From assembly GCF_900177715.1 (NCBI RefSeq), contig NZ_FXWG01000002.1, forward strand, positions 1,009,170 to 1,073,169: a DNA stretch of 64,000 bases, written 5' to 3'. This document shows, in pieces, positions 26,924 to 35,343 of this stretch; the stretch's first letter is position 1; every line of letters starts with the position of its first letter. The notes beneath the pieces are model-generated. The model was not told where the DNA came from, did not search any database, and saw only the letters and a program-made list of their open reading frames with translations. A program made the translations under genes and the position numbers. This stretch comes from Altererythrobacter xiamenensis. Lineage in GTDB: Bacteria > Pseudomonadota > Alphaproteobacteria > Sphingomonadales > Sphingomonadaceae.

Positions 26924-29398
26924 ATGGCTATACTCGGTCAGATCAGAATAGCGTGTGTCCGGATTGGCTTGCTTGCGCATATCCTTTCCCTCTCGATGCT
27001 CGTCGCCCCTTCGGCGGTGGCTTCCATAACGTCAGATGTGCCGGCTGGCTTCGAGGAGCTGGCTAGCGAGCAGAGGCAGTTGCTCGATGTCTATTTTCAA
27101 GAGCGTTTGCTTGGAAGCTTTATGGCAACCGTTAAATCGGACGAGGTGATCTTCGACGCTCCTGAAGACATTGTCGACCAAGTCGAAAATTTGGTCGATC
27201 CGAAGGCGCTAGTTTCAGAGATCCAGCGCCGCAAATTATCGAAAAATCTCGCTCAAGTTTGTCCGACCACAAATGTAAAGAGAGGGTGTGGGCTTCTCGA
27301 GCCTGATATCGTTGGTATCATTTACACGCCAAGCGAGCTTCGAGTAGATTTTTTCCTCAGTCCAGAATTGTTTCGATCGCCGTCGCGGCAGCTTCGATAC
27401 CTGCCGGTCCCTGAAGCTGTACCCTCCCTTATATCGCAGTTCTCTGCATATAAGTCGGGCGGCAGCTCGGACGCGCCAGGTGTTCTCTACTTTGAAAATC
27501 ATTCGACGCTCAGCCTGGGCAGTTGGCGAGCGAAATCCTGGACTAATTACCGGAATCAGTCGGGCGCAGAGATTGAAGAGGTTGTGATCGAGAAAGAAGT
27601 CAGAAGGAGCCGGTTTTTTGGCGGCTACGTTCAGAACTTCGGGAATGAACTCTTTTCGCGGCGCAGCATCTACGGAATGGGAATTCAATCTCAGAACGAT
27701 ACCTTGCTGGATAAGCGAGAGGCTTTCGGTACCCCTCTGAACGTCTATCTGCGACAGCGGGGGAGAGTTGAGGTCTTCTTGGAGGATCGCCTCTTGCTGG
27801 CAAACCGTCTCGCGGCAGGTAGTCACAGCCTCGAGACGGCATCTTTCCCTAGTGGGTCGTATGAGCTGGAAATTCGAATTTCCGAAGGTGGTCATGATAC
27901 GCGTGTAGAGAAGATCCTGTTCAGTAAGGACCGCGGGATGCCTCTTCTGGGACGCCCAAATTACGAATTTTTGGCAGGATTTGCTCGTCCGCCTAAAGCA
28001 CCGCTTGATCAAAAAACGTCATCCAGCCCTTTTGCTAGGGCATCGGGCGCTCTACGGATAACCGATCGGGCAAGTCTGAGTGGGGCCGTTGAGCTCTACA
28101 ACGATGAGGTCTACTCCGAGTTGGGGGTTACGGCTTACGGTCTTGGACACCGAATTGACGCGAATATTGTAGCCGGCACTGACGGAAGTGAGGCGACCAG
28201 ACTGCGCATCGGGTCGGCTGAACGAGGGCTGCTCAACTACAGCTTTGATTTAAGGTATTCGGATCGAGCTGGCAGTTACATTTTCGATCCAGACCAGTTT
28301 GGCTTCGATCCGAAACCAGACAGGTTTACAAGCGATGTTCTTCAGATCACCGGTAACGTTTCCTATTCCACGGGGCCAGTGCAACTCTTCGCACTGGGCA
28401 GCTATCGTTCATCCGAGGGACGCAACGAATATGAACTCGGTGCCCGAGCTACCTGGAATTTATTGCGCAAGGAGCGGTGGCTTTTGTTCGCGAATGTTGA
28501 CGCTGTAAACGCGACATCAGGGAATTCTCTTTTTGCAGGTCTAACTCTGTCTTTCGTAGGTGGAAACGGGGGCCTCCAAGTTGAAAGCGGCATTCGTCGA
28601 AATGGCACAGGCAGCCGCGGCGACAGCGCAAGCGGACTTTATAATGCAATTCGGGCAACCGCGGACATCGGTTTGGGAGGCCGAGAGTTTCTTAGGGCCG
28701 TATCATCCTTTGAGCAGGATCCCGACCGTCAAAGCATCGACGGTGGTATCGAAGCTGACTTATCAGCTTTCAACGTCAATGCCAGCGCCACGTCCACAGA
28801 TTTCGGTGACCGACGGGCTAATCAGTATGCTTTCGCCGGGAGGACCGCACTTATCGTTAACAGTTCGAACGTGAATTTCACCGGGTCGCCGTCTGTGAAT
28901 AGCGCGATCCATTTGAAAATAGATGGCGGTCGGGTCGATGATGAATTTGAAGTGATTATCGACAATCAGCCTCGCCTGCGTCTCAGTGGTTCGCAAGACC
29001 GTCTCATTGAGTTGACAGCTTACGAGCAATACCGGGTTACGTTGAAGCCGGTTTCAACCGGCCCTCTAGTCATCGACCAGCCAGGGAGATCAATAGCGCT
29101 CCTGCCCGGTAACGCTGCAACGATTGAATGGGATGTCCATGTAATCAGCGCCATCTTTGGACGTCTCGTCGATGAGACCGGTCAAGGGATTGCGAATGCC
29201 AGAATATCATCTCATGGCAGCATCGCTCGAAGCGACGATCGGGGTTTTTTCCAGATCGAGGCCCAAAGTGGCGCGATGCTGAACATCATTTTGAAAGGCG
29301 GGGAGGAAAAGATCGCCTTGCTCCCCAGTTTTAACCCCGAGGCCGATTTTGTGGAACTTGGCGATATACTTGCCATGGAAGCGACGGAGACCGAGTGA
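26924..29398 (+). CDS. Alpha-clade (TcfC/CooC-type) outer-membrane usher
   Basis: Outer-membrane assembly platform of 824 residues with a signal peptide ending near SAVASITS. The arrangement fits the alternative usher family. An N-terminal region is followed by an E-set-like segment (RGRVEVFLEDRLLLANRL, SFPSGSYELEIRISEGG), a long beta-barrel, and a C-terminal carboxypeptidase-regulatory-like domain (FGRLVDETGQGIANARI), as in CS1-type ushers. It differs from the classical FimD family. The chaperone gene starts in its stop codon (TGATG). Two N-terminal cysteines, CPTTNVKRGC, could form a disulfide. Confidence 0.8.
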   Translation: MAILGQIRIACVRIGLLAHILSLSMLVAPSAVASITSDVPAGFEELASEQRQLLDVYFQERLLGSFMATVKSDEVIFDAPEDIVDQVENLVDPKALVSEIQRRKLSKNLAQVCPTTNVKRGCGLLEPDIVGIIYTPSELRVDFFLSPELFRSPSRQLRYLPVPEAVPSLISQFSAYKSGGSSDAPGVLYFENHSTLSLGSWRAKSWTNYRNQSGAEIEEVVIEKEVRRSRFFGGYVQNFGNELFSRRSIYGMGIQSQNDTLLDKREAFGTPLNVYLRQRGRVEVFLEDRLLLANRLAAGSHSLETASFPSGSYELEIRISEGGHDTRVEKILFSKDRGMPLLGRPNYEFLAGFARPPKAPLDQKTSSSPFARASGALRITDRASLSGAVELYNDEVYSELGVTAYGLGHRIDANIVAGTDGSEATRLRIGSAERGLLNYSFDLRYSDRAGSYIFDPDQFGFDPKPDRFTSDVLQITGNVSYSTGPVQLFALGSYRSSEGRNEYELGARATWNLLRKERWLLFANVDAVNATSGNSLFAGLTLSFVGGNGGLQVESGIRRNGTGSRGDSASGLYNAIRATADIGLGGREFLRAVSSFEQDPDRQSIDGGIEADLSAFNVNASATSTDFGDRRANQYAFAGRTALIVNSSNVNFTGSPSVNSAIHLKIDGGRVDDEFEVIIDNQPRLRLSGSQDRLIELTAYEQYRVTLKPVSTGPLVIDQPGRSIALLPGNAATIEWDVHVISAIFGRLVDETGQGIANARISSHGSIARSDDRGFFQIEAQSGAMLNIILKGGEEKIALLPSFNPEADFVELGDILAMEATETE

Positions 29399-30117
29399 TG
29401 ACAGCGCGTTTTTATCGATTGTTCGGGCCGTTCGCCTTGATAGGGGCTTTCCTCTGCACTCCACCAGCACATGCCGACCTTGTCCTAGACCAGGTAATCG
29501 TTGATTTGGAATCGGATAAGCCTGCTCGAGGTGACATTGAAATCTCAAATGTCGGTACGGAGAGGATGTATGTGCTGATCGAGCCATTTGAGATATTGAA
29601 CCCTGGTCTTGAAAATGAACAGCGCGTGCCGCTCGATAAACCAAGCGTGTCCAAGCTCTTCGTTTCGCCTCAACGCGTGATACTGGATCCAGATCAGCGC
29701 AGTCTGATCAGGATTGTGGCTATCGGAGAGCGACCCGAAGTCGACAGAATCTTCAGAGTGATGGTTCGGCCGGTCGTTGGTGAACTGCAGTCGGAAAACG
29801 ACGCTCTGAAAGTTCTTGTAGGTTACGACGCGTTGGTTTTGCTGCGGGCTGATAGGGAAACTGGAGGAATCACTTGGGATCGCTCCAAGGAGGGGATTCT
29901 AGTACTTCGGAACGAGTCAAACTCAGCAAGGGAATTTTTCGAAGGCACGCAATGCGACGAAAGGGGCGAGCAATGCGTCACCCTTCCTGCCAAACGCCTT
30001 TACCCAGGCCAGAAATTCGATTTCATTCTGCCATATTCCACACCGGTCACTTTCCAAACTGCACTTGGCGATAGGGTGGAAACAAGAATCTTCGCGGATC
30101 AGCCCGACTCTGATTAG
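29398..30117 (+). CDS. Periplasmic pilus chaperone (PapD-like fold)
   Basis: A 239-residue periplasmic protein with a signal peptide ending PAHADLVLD. It has an immunoglobulin-like N-domain with DIEISNVGTERMYVLIEPF and a segment SVSKLFVSPQRVILDPDQ like the donor G1 strand of pilus chaperones. A second domain ends ALGDRVETRIF. It should bind nascent subunits and deliver them to the usher encoded just upstream; the ATG overlaps the usher stop. A pair of cysteines (TQCDERGEQC) is unusual. Confidence 0.8.
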   Translation: MTARFYRLFGPFALIGAFLCTPPAHADLVLDQVIVDLESDKPARGDIEISNVGTERMYVLIEPFEILNPGLENEQRVPLDKPSVSKLFVSPQRVILDPDQRSLIRIVAIGERPEVDRIFRVMVRPVVGELQSENDALKVLVGYDALVLLRADRETGGITWDRSKEGILVLRNESNSAREFFEGTQCDERGEQCVTLPAKRLYPGQKFDFILPYSTPVTFQTALGDRVETRIFADQPDSD

Positions 30118-30184
30118 TGAAGGTCCCCGTCCTCTCGGTTTGTGGAGAATTGCCCAAAATACTGAAACAAAGGAGAATTTCCTT

Positions 30185-30200
30185 CTTGTAACGTTACAAG
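30185..30200. promoter_or_regulatory. Palindromic operator TTGTAACGTTACAA, copy 2
   Basis: A perfect 16-base palindrome CTTGTAACGTTACAAG. Its 14-base core is identical to the copy at 25627-25640. It lies about 50 bases before the start of the last pilus-locus gene, so that gene probably has its own promoter under the same regulator. Confidence 0.6.
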
Positions 30201-30248
30201 CACTGTTTGTTGCTACTACGCTGGAAGTACATCGCCTAGCTTGTAGCC

Positions 30249-30638
30249 ATGGCAAACATGCACACCTCTCTTTCACGAGCGGCGGGAAGACTTTGCACAT
30301 TCTTTCTGGTCGCCTTGCTCTTCTCGTTTTCAGCTCGGGCGCAAGAGGCTCGAAATGGTACTCTCGGGGCCCAATCCTCGACCAGCATCGCTATTTCGGT
30401 AAGCGTTCGACCACAAATCCTAGCTCCGCCTGCAGCCGAGGAGGGCGGCCATAATGAGGTTTCTAAGTGCGGTTACGTACGCTTGAGGAGCGGAAAAGCT
30501 ACCGTGCGTGAACTCGGTGGAGTTCCGAAAGTTTTCGACCCTCAGACATTTTGTCGCGAAGGCCGGTCTATCTTTGCGAGAATGAGCTCACCTGTGAATG
30601 TAGGTTCAAGCAGGACAGTAATTTTTGCAGCTGAATAG
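30249..30638 (+). CDS. Small secreted pilin-like protein
   Basis: A 129-residue protein with a signal peptide ending at SARAQEA (about residue 32). The segment TSIAISVSVRPQI resembles the N-terminus of the first pilin (GSVNINASVPSRVRI), and it has two cysteines (SKCGYVRL, QTFCREG). It is shorter than the other two and could be an adhesin tip, a capping subunit or an unrelated cell-surface protein. It is separated from the chaperone gene by about 130 bases containing the second palindrome. Confidence 0.55.
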   Translation: MANMHTSLSRAAGRLCTFFLVALLFSFSARAQEARNGTLGAQSSTSIAISVSVRPQILAPPAAEEGGHNEVSKCGYVRLRSGKATVRELGGVPKVFDPQTFCREGRSIFARMSSPVNVGSSRTVIFAAE

Positions 30639-30668
30639 AACTCAACCGCGTTCGTCTCAACCGAAACG

Positions 30669-30791
30669 TTAACCGGGGGAGGCTAGCGTTTGCAGCGCCG
30701 CCCCACCCGCAATGTATGTAAACAAGACTATTGCCGCAACGACTAGCGCCTCCCAGAAATAGCTCGGTTGTGGATCTTCAGGTCTATTCAC
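30669..30791 (-). CDS. 40-residue single-pass membrane peptide
   Basis: A short gene starting with GTG at 30791 after a GAGGTGA ribosome site and ending in TAA at 30669. The product begins MNRPEDPQPSYFWEAL, has one hydrophobic helix (about residues 11-33, with VVAAIVLFTYIAGGAAL) and a short tail. The acidic N-terminus and Trp-Glu-Ala start of the helix look like a genuine small membrane protein. No family is known to me. It lies antiparallel between the pilus locus and the transposase genes. Confidence 0.5.
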   Translation of the reverse strand: MNRPEDPQPSYFWEALVVAAIVLFTYIAGGAALQTLASPG

Positions 30792-30998
30792 TACGTCACC
30801 TCGCCGTGGGACTTGGTTAGTCGAGATTGTTGGACTGCGCCATAGCGACTGATGTTTTTACGCACTGATTTACGTTGTTCATAGTGGTATGCTGACCGGC
30901 TCATGTTTTGTCACTGACTGGAAGAACGCTCACCCTTAGAACCCAACGCCAGACCGATACTCATTTGATCCCACCACTCCTGGCTGCACTCTAATGTT

Positions 30999-32008
30999 AT
31001 GAGCCTCGAGTTAGAACATCCCGCGCTTTTCCAGCTTGGCTTTGAGCCGCATGATCGCAAGTCGCCGCGCTCTAGCTATCGCGGCACAAGCCTACAATTA
31101 ATGCAGGCGATGTTTCCAACGGAAGAATCCGTCTTGCGCCACATCTGTCGAGTGCGCTTCGGCGAGGAGCCTGTTTGCGATAGATGCCATAGCCAAGACA
31201 AATGGTATTGGCTTCGAGGCCGGAGACACTTTCTGCACCCTTGCGGTCGAACTTTATCTCCGATGGCCGGAACGCTCTTCCATGGCACGAAACTTCCCTT
31301 ACGTCTCTGGCTCTACGCCATGTTGCATTTTGCGAACTCACCCCAAGGTGTGAACGGACGCTTTCTCTCTAGACACCTGGGCATCGGGAAGACGGCAACA
31401 TCCCGGGTTGTCGAGCGTATTCGACTCCATCTCGCAGCTTTGGACAAGAATAAGAAGTTAGAAAGCCCGACCCAAAGGCTGTTCGTACGATTGGTCTCAA
31501 TTCGGCGCGTCTATGCTTCGCCACCTAACTCAAAAAAGTCAGTTCCCGTATTTCTCATGAGCGACGGCCGTGCTGTTCATCTACGGTGCTTCAGTTCAGT
31601 CGTCCAAGCCACTTGCGAACTGCAATAAAGAATAAATCGGTACGGAACTCGACGGTATTCACCACGTGCTTCCATACCTTTCGAGTTCTTTCCTCGTATA
31701 ACATGAAGACTTCGAGCGTTAATCTCATCCCTAGATACGTCAGAGATAGGCCCGATTTCTTTGACCCAACGTACGGCTTTCACGTTCTTCTAAGAAATTC
31801 ACTGAAAGATGAATACCGCTGTGTTCACCGAAAATATCTTTGGCTTTATCTAAAGGAATTTGAATTTCGCTTCAATCGGCGTTGGCAGTCGCAGAATACG
31901 TTCTGGGATATGCTGAGTGATTTTCCTTCATTTGGACAGACAGAAATCGACGACCTCCGTAGGTGGAATAGTTATATTGAGACAAGCCCAAAAGAACTAA
32001 GCGAATGA
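30999..32008 (+). pseudogene. Degenerate IS1595-like transposase (frameshifted)
   Basis: The first frame (30999-31628) carries the N-terminal zinc-ribbon-like part: FPTEESVLRHICRVRFG, CDRCHS, then HPCGRTLSPMAGTLF. It breaks off, and the second frame (31586-32008) carries the C-terminal part with YLWLYLKEFEFRFNRRW. Compared with the intact copy downstream, the first catalytic Asp (VYVDE) reads FVRLV, and neither the second Asp nor the Glu is found. It is thus a dead transposase. Its end overlaps the start of the intact gene by ATGA. AT-rich composition. Confidence 0.7.
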
Positions 32009-32907
32009 AGGGCACAAGCGTCATAGATTTTTTTGATCGCTTTCCTAACGAGCAAGCTTGTCTTCAGCATCTGGTCGACCGTCGCTGGCTAGGACATACC
32101 GGTTGTCCAAGATGCGGCAAGCTCGGTAGATGGTCACCAATCAGAGGCACGAGGAAGTATCAACACGCCTGTCGCGCTCTGATTTCTCCCACCGAGGGCA
32201 CTATTTTCTATCGTTCGAACCTACCCTTAATGGCGTGGTTTTATGCGCTGCTGCTGAATTGCAACTCTTGTTCGGGTGTCCGAGCGAGATTTGTCAAGCG
32301 GCAGCTAGGCATCGGCGTCAGAAGTGCACATGCTTTATGTAATAAGCTTCGCATGCATTTGGCGGCACAAGCCAGACCAGAGAAAGTCGGCGGTCCGGGA
32401 CAAGCTGTCTACGTTGACGAAACACTTCTCACCCGAGTGGTGACTGGGCCGCCGCGTCAAGCAGCCAATGCGATAGCCATGGGATTCTCGTGCAATGGCC
32501 AGGTGGTTACCGGGATAATTCGCAATCGCCGGCGACAGACGATCGTACAGTCGATCGAGCGCTTTGTTGAGCGCGGCTCAACGCTCGTCACTGATGGGCA
32601 TGGCAGCTATCGATGCCTAGAGAAGTTAGGCTGGGATCACATAGTGGTAGATCACAGCAAAGCCTTTCATAACTTTGAAGGTGAAACCACAAATCCAATA
32701 GAGTGCTACTGGCCTCATCTAAAGAGAGCTCTGCGGAGGTATCATCAGGTCGGAAAGGAGAACTTGTGGCTGTTTCTTGCTGAAACGGAATATCGCTACA
32801 ATAGGCGCCACTCTGCGATATCGCCATTTGATGAAGCCGTTTCTTCCTTCCCGGAGGTGTCAGCTAAAACGCTCCCCAACATCAGAAAGAGGTTTGTCTG
32901 GCCATAG
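32005..32907 (+). CDS. IS1595 family transposase
   Basis: A 300-residue DDE-type transposase of the IS1595/ISXO2-like group. An N-terminal zinc-ribbon-like part (CPRCGK, then HACRALISPTEGTIF, with one expected Cys replaced) leads to the catalytic domain. Catalytic residues are present: D in VYVDET, D in VTDGHGSY and E in NPIECYW. The end FLAETEYRYNRRHS is typical. No terminal inverted repeats were recognised around the pair, so whether the element can still move is unclear. Confidence 0.8.
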   Translation: MKGTSVIDFFDRFPNEQACLQHLVDRRWLGHTGCPRCGKLGRWSPIRGTRKYQHACRALISPTEGTIFYRSNLPLMAWFYALLLNCNSCSGVRARFVKRQLGIGVRSAHALCNKLRMHLAAQARPEKVGGPGQAVYVDETLLTRVVTGPPRQAANAIAMGFSCNGQVVTGIIRNRRRQTIVQSIERFVERGSTLVTDGHGSYRCLEKLGWDHIVVDHSKAFHNFEGETTNPIECYWPHLKRALRRYHQVGKENLWLFLAETEYRYNRRHSAISPFDEAVSSFPEVSAKTLPNIRKRFVWP

Positions 32908-33600
32908 GCGGAATCCGCCGAACTAGCGATATGATGCGTGATTCATAGAACTCATAAAATGACCAGAAAACGGCCAAGAAATTCGATTCTGCGGATGTCA
33001 GTTTTCGCTCTCAATTCGCTCAGTACAATTCGTGATGCCGCGTTAGAAAGGGATTGGCGTAGTCAACCTAGCCTCGGACCAAACCGGGCATGTGCTGGAT
33101 AATGAACCTCTTGAAAGGGGGCTGAAAGAATGCAGCTTGGGCCATTCCCAATTAGGCCTCTTTCGAATTCCAATTCATTGTCGGAGCAGTTCGATATACT
33201 GGCTGAGACATGTCTTAGCGAATGTCTGCAGGCGGATCGGCAGTTACCTATCCCTTCATGGAACAGCGGCTAGGTAGATGAAAGTGGTTCCAGCCAAGTG
33301 GAAAGCGGATTAGGGCTCCTAGATATGTCTCCGCAGGCCCCACCATCTGGCTCGGCAGACGGCGTAAGCTGATGCAGAAAGAAAATGGGAGATTTGTCGG
33401 CTTGAAGGACTGATCCGTGGACTTCGGCATCGCTTTGCTAGCGATCTGCCTACGGGGCTTCGTCCAAAATTAAGGACGGCTTTATTATTGATCGACCATC
33501 CGATGATCGCCAGAATAGGTTAGTGCCCAACCCCGATGCGATTTCAGTAAGAAGATTTCAGCCGGCAATCTAGTTTTTCAACTTTCTCAGCGAGATTGGA
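32908..33600. other. AT-rich region without a firm gene
   Basis: Almost 700 bases follow the transposase. One frame at 33130-33273 is preceded by AAGGGGG and could encode a 47-residue peptide beginning MQLGPFPIRPLSNSNSLSEQ. Beyond its TAG the same frame stays open to 33372. This could be a small gene with an amber mutation or chance. Nothing else is supported. Confidence 0.3.
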
Positions 33601-33855
33601 ATGAAACTTACTATCAAGGTAATGCCAGATGATCCGCGTGATCTTGTCGAAGACTGGGGAAGATACGATTTTGAGTATGTGCCCGCAGCGGGGCAACGCG
33701 TCGTGCTCTACCGCGACGAAGATTTCGTCACTCTCAAAGTGATTGCGATCGAACATCATCCCATTGAATGGCCAGTCGCGCACCCGAATGAGCCAGATTG
33801 GCGCAAGACCAGTCGCACCTACATTTATGCTCGACGATGCGGCCCTCGTGAATAG
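33601..33855 (+). CDS. Hypothetical protein, 84 residues
   Basis: Not recognised. Begins MKLTIKVMPDDPRDLVEDWG and has alternating strand-like segments such as QRVVLYRDEDFVTLKVIAIE, suggesting a small beta-rich protein. A GAGATTGGA stretch before the ATG is a possible ribosome site. It lies in the accessory, transposon-marked region with no related neighbour. Confidence 0.5.
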   Translation: MKLTIKVMPDDPRDLVEDWGRYDFEYVPAAGQRVVLYRDEDFVTLKVIAIEHHPIEWPVAHPNEPDWRKTSRTYIYARRCGPRE

Positions 33856-33906
33856 AAGCTCGGTCGAGCTGCTTTTGTAGGGCCCCGTCAAAGCAAAGGC
33901 ACCAGA

Positions 33907-34143
33907 TTGACGAGTGAGGACGTAAGGGTCGGGCGAGCCCATGCCCAGACTCTGGAAACCAGCCAGTCCGTTCCGCTAGTTCAACTCATCACCGGAGTTC
34001 ATTCGAAGAGCTTGCGAAAGTTCGCCTCAGTTCACGCCTACCTCCACAACCACTTCAGCCAAGACCGCCACCTCATCGAGAGCCAGACCTACAAGAGACT
34101 CCGCTCGGTCGCCTTGGCCGAGTGGCAAAACCTCATGGCCTGA
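33907..34143 (+). pseudogene. Transposase C-terminal fragment (IS6-like)
   Basis: The last about 50 residues, from SKSLRKFASVHAYLHNHFSQ to ALAEWQNLMA, look like the C-terminus of DDE transposases of the IS6-like type that end HNHFNxERHL...ALAEWR. The catalytic part is missing. The stop is followed by a sequence containing TTAGACTCACAGCACCG, which could be the end of the element. It is a deletion remnant at the start of the scarred region. Confidence 0.5.
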
Positions 34144-34317
34144 ACGAGCGCTGGGGAAGGGGGAGCTCTGCCAAGTGGAGACGAGTTAGCGTTAGACTCA
34201 CAGCACCGCCATCACTCCCGACACTCGTCTCCGTTCTGTGATGTCCAGTATGGGGGCTTCGTCATGCTGATCGCAGACGAACCCAGGAAAATTGCTTTTG
34301 TGGATGCCCTCCACAAA

Positions 34318-34764
34318 TCAGCTGGCAGTCCCCTTGAACGGACTGTTGAGATGGACGATTTTCGCATTGAGGATTGCCGCGAAGCTGACCCAGACAAGAT
34401 ATGGGACGATCAGCCAGCTTGCGAGAACCGACCAATCTCTCAGGAAAACGCACAGCGCTAGCACCGACAGCCAGAGTAACGGCACTTCGATCAGCGCCCA
34501 ATCGGGTCTGCGCGCCATGAAGAAGAGCGGCGACCAGAGAAAATGCAGCAGGCCGTTCACAAGGTACAGGCCTATAAGAAAGGTTCGCTCGTCGCTGCCA
34601 TTGGTCCCGGACCAGCTCAGGACGAAGGCCCAGGCCGCGAGACCGAGAATAATCGTCCATGCCGGGCCGAAAAGCCAATCTGGCGGTTGCGATGAAGGTT
34701 TCTTTAGGTCGTGATACCAGCCACCGATCTTCGTTAGCAGACCGCCTGCAAGGCCGAGAAATAC
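34318..34764 (-). pseudogene. TspO/MBR family protein, 5' truncated
   Basis: The reading frame shows a TspO/MBR (tryptophan-rich sensory protein) membrane protein: GWYHDLKKPSSQPPDWLF, GPAWTIILGLAAWAF, YLVNGLLHFLWSPLFF, RPDWALIEVPLLW, and end FAAILNAKIVHLN. The first membrane helix is cut at about 34764, where the sequence changes into a serine hydrolase fragment on the other strand. An ATG further upstream at 34818 lies inside that fragment and is not a real start. Without helix 1 and its own start the gene is probably dead. Confidence 0.7.
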
Positions 34765-34766
34765 CG

Positions 34767-35243
34767 ATGGCCCGCAAGGAATGGCTCGAGCCGAACTTTG
34801 CCGGAAAACCGATGACAATGGGCGGCTCGGGCATCGTTACCACGGTAGACGATTACATGCGTTTCGCCCGCATGCTGCTGAACGAGGGCGAGCTCGAGGG
34901 ACAACGTGTCCTGCAGCCAGCGACGATACGACTGATGACAACCGACATGCTCGATCCCCGCATTCCCATGGAAAATCGCATGTGGTTGCCGAGCAAGGGG
35001 ACGGGAGGCTTTGGCCTGAATTTCTTTGTGCGAACCTCGCCGCCCGTCTCTCCGGAAGAGAACAGGGGAACGGTCGGCGAGTTTTTCTGGGACGGCTATC
35101 CGTCCATGCTGTTCTGGGTTGACCCACGACAGGACATGGCAGTGGTTTTTGCGACGCAGAAAATTCCGTTCGACAATACGTTACACCGCGATTTTCGCGC
35201 CGCTGTCTATGGCGCCGATTATTCTGGTGTGCCGACTGAATAA
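34767..35243 (+). pseudogene. Serine hydrolase (beta-lactamase-like) C-terminal half
   Basis: A fragment of a class C-like serine hydrolase. It has GGSGIVTTVDDYMRFARML, GQRVLQPATIRLMTTDML, GTGGFGLNFFVRTSP and VGEFFWDGYPSMLFWVDP, all from the C-terminal half of the beta-lactamase/esterase EstB family. The N-terminal SxxK and YxN catalytic motifs are absent. The 5' boundary coincides with the truncated end of the TspO frame, so a recombination joined the two broken genes. Confidence 0.7.
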
Positions 35244-35343
35244 GCCACTTCAGAGATGCAACTCATGGAGCTGGCTCTGAAGCGTGAGGCTTGCTGAGCC
35301 GGCGGATCTCGGAGTAGTTGCCCCTTGGACATAGGGAAGAAGC

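Noticed and set aside
30999..32008. Programmed frameshift in an IS1595-like transposase
   Set aside because: The joined protein would still lack the catalytic Asp and Glu residues, so a decayed gene is more likely.
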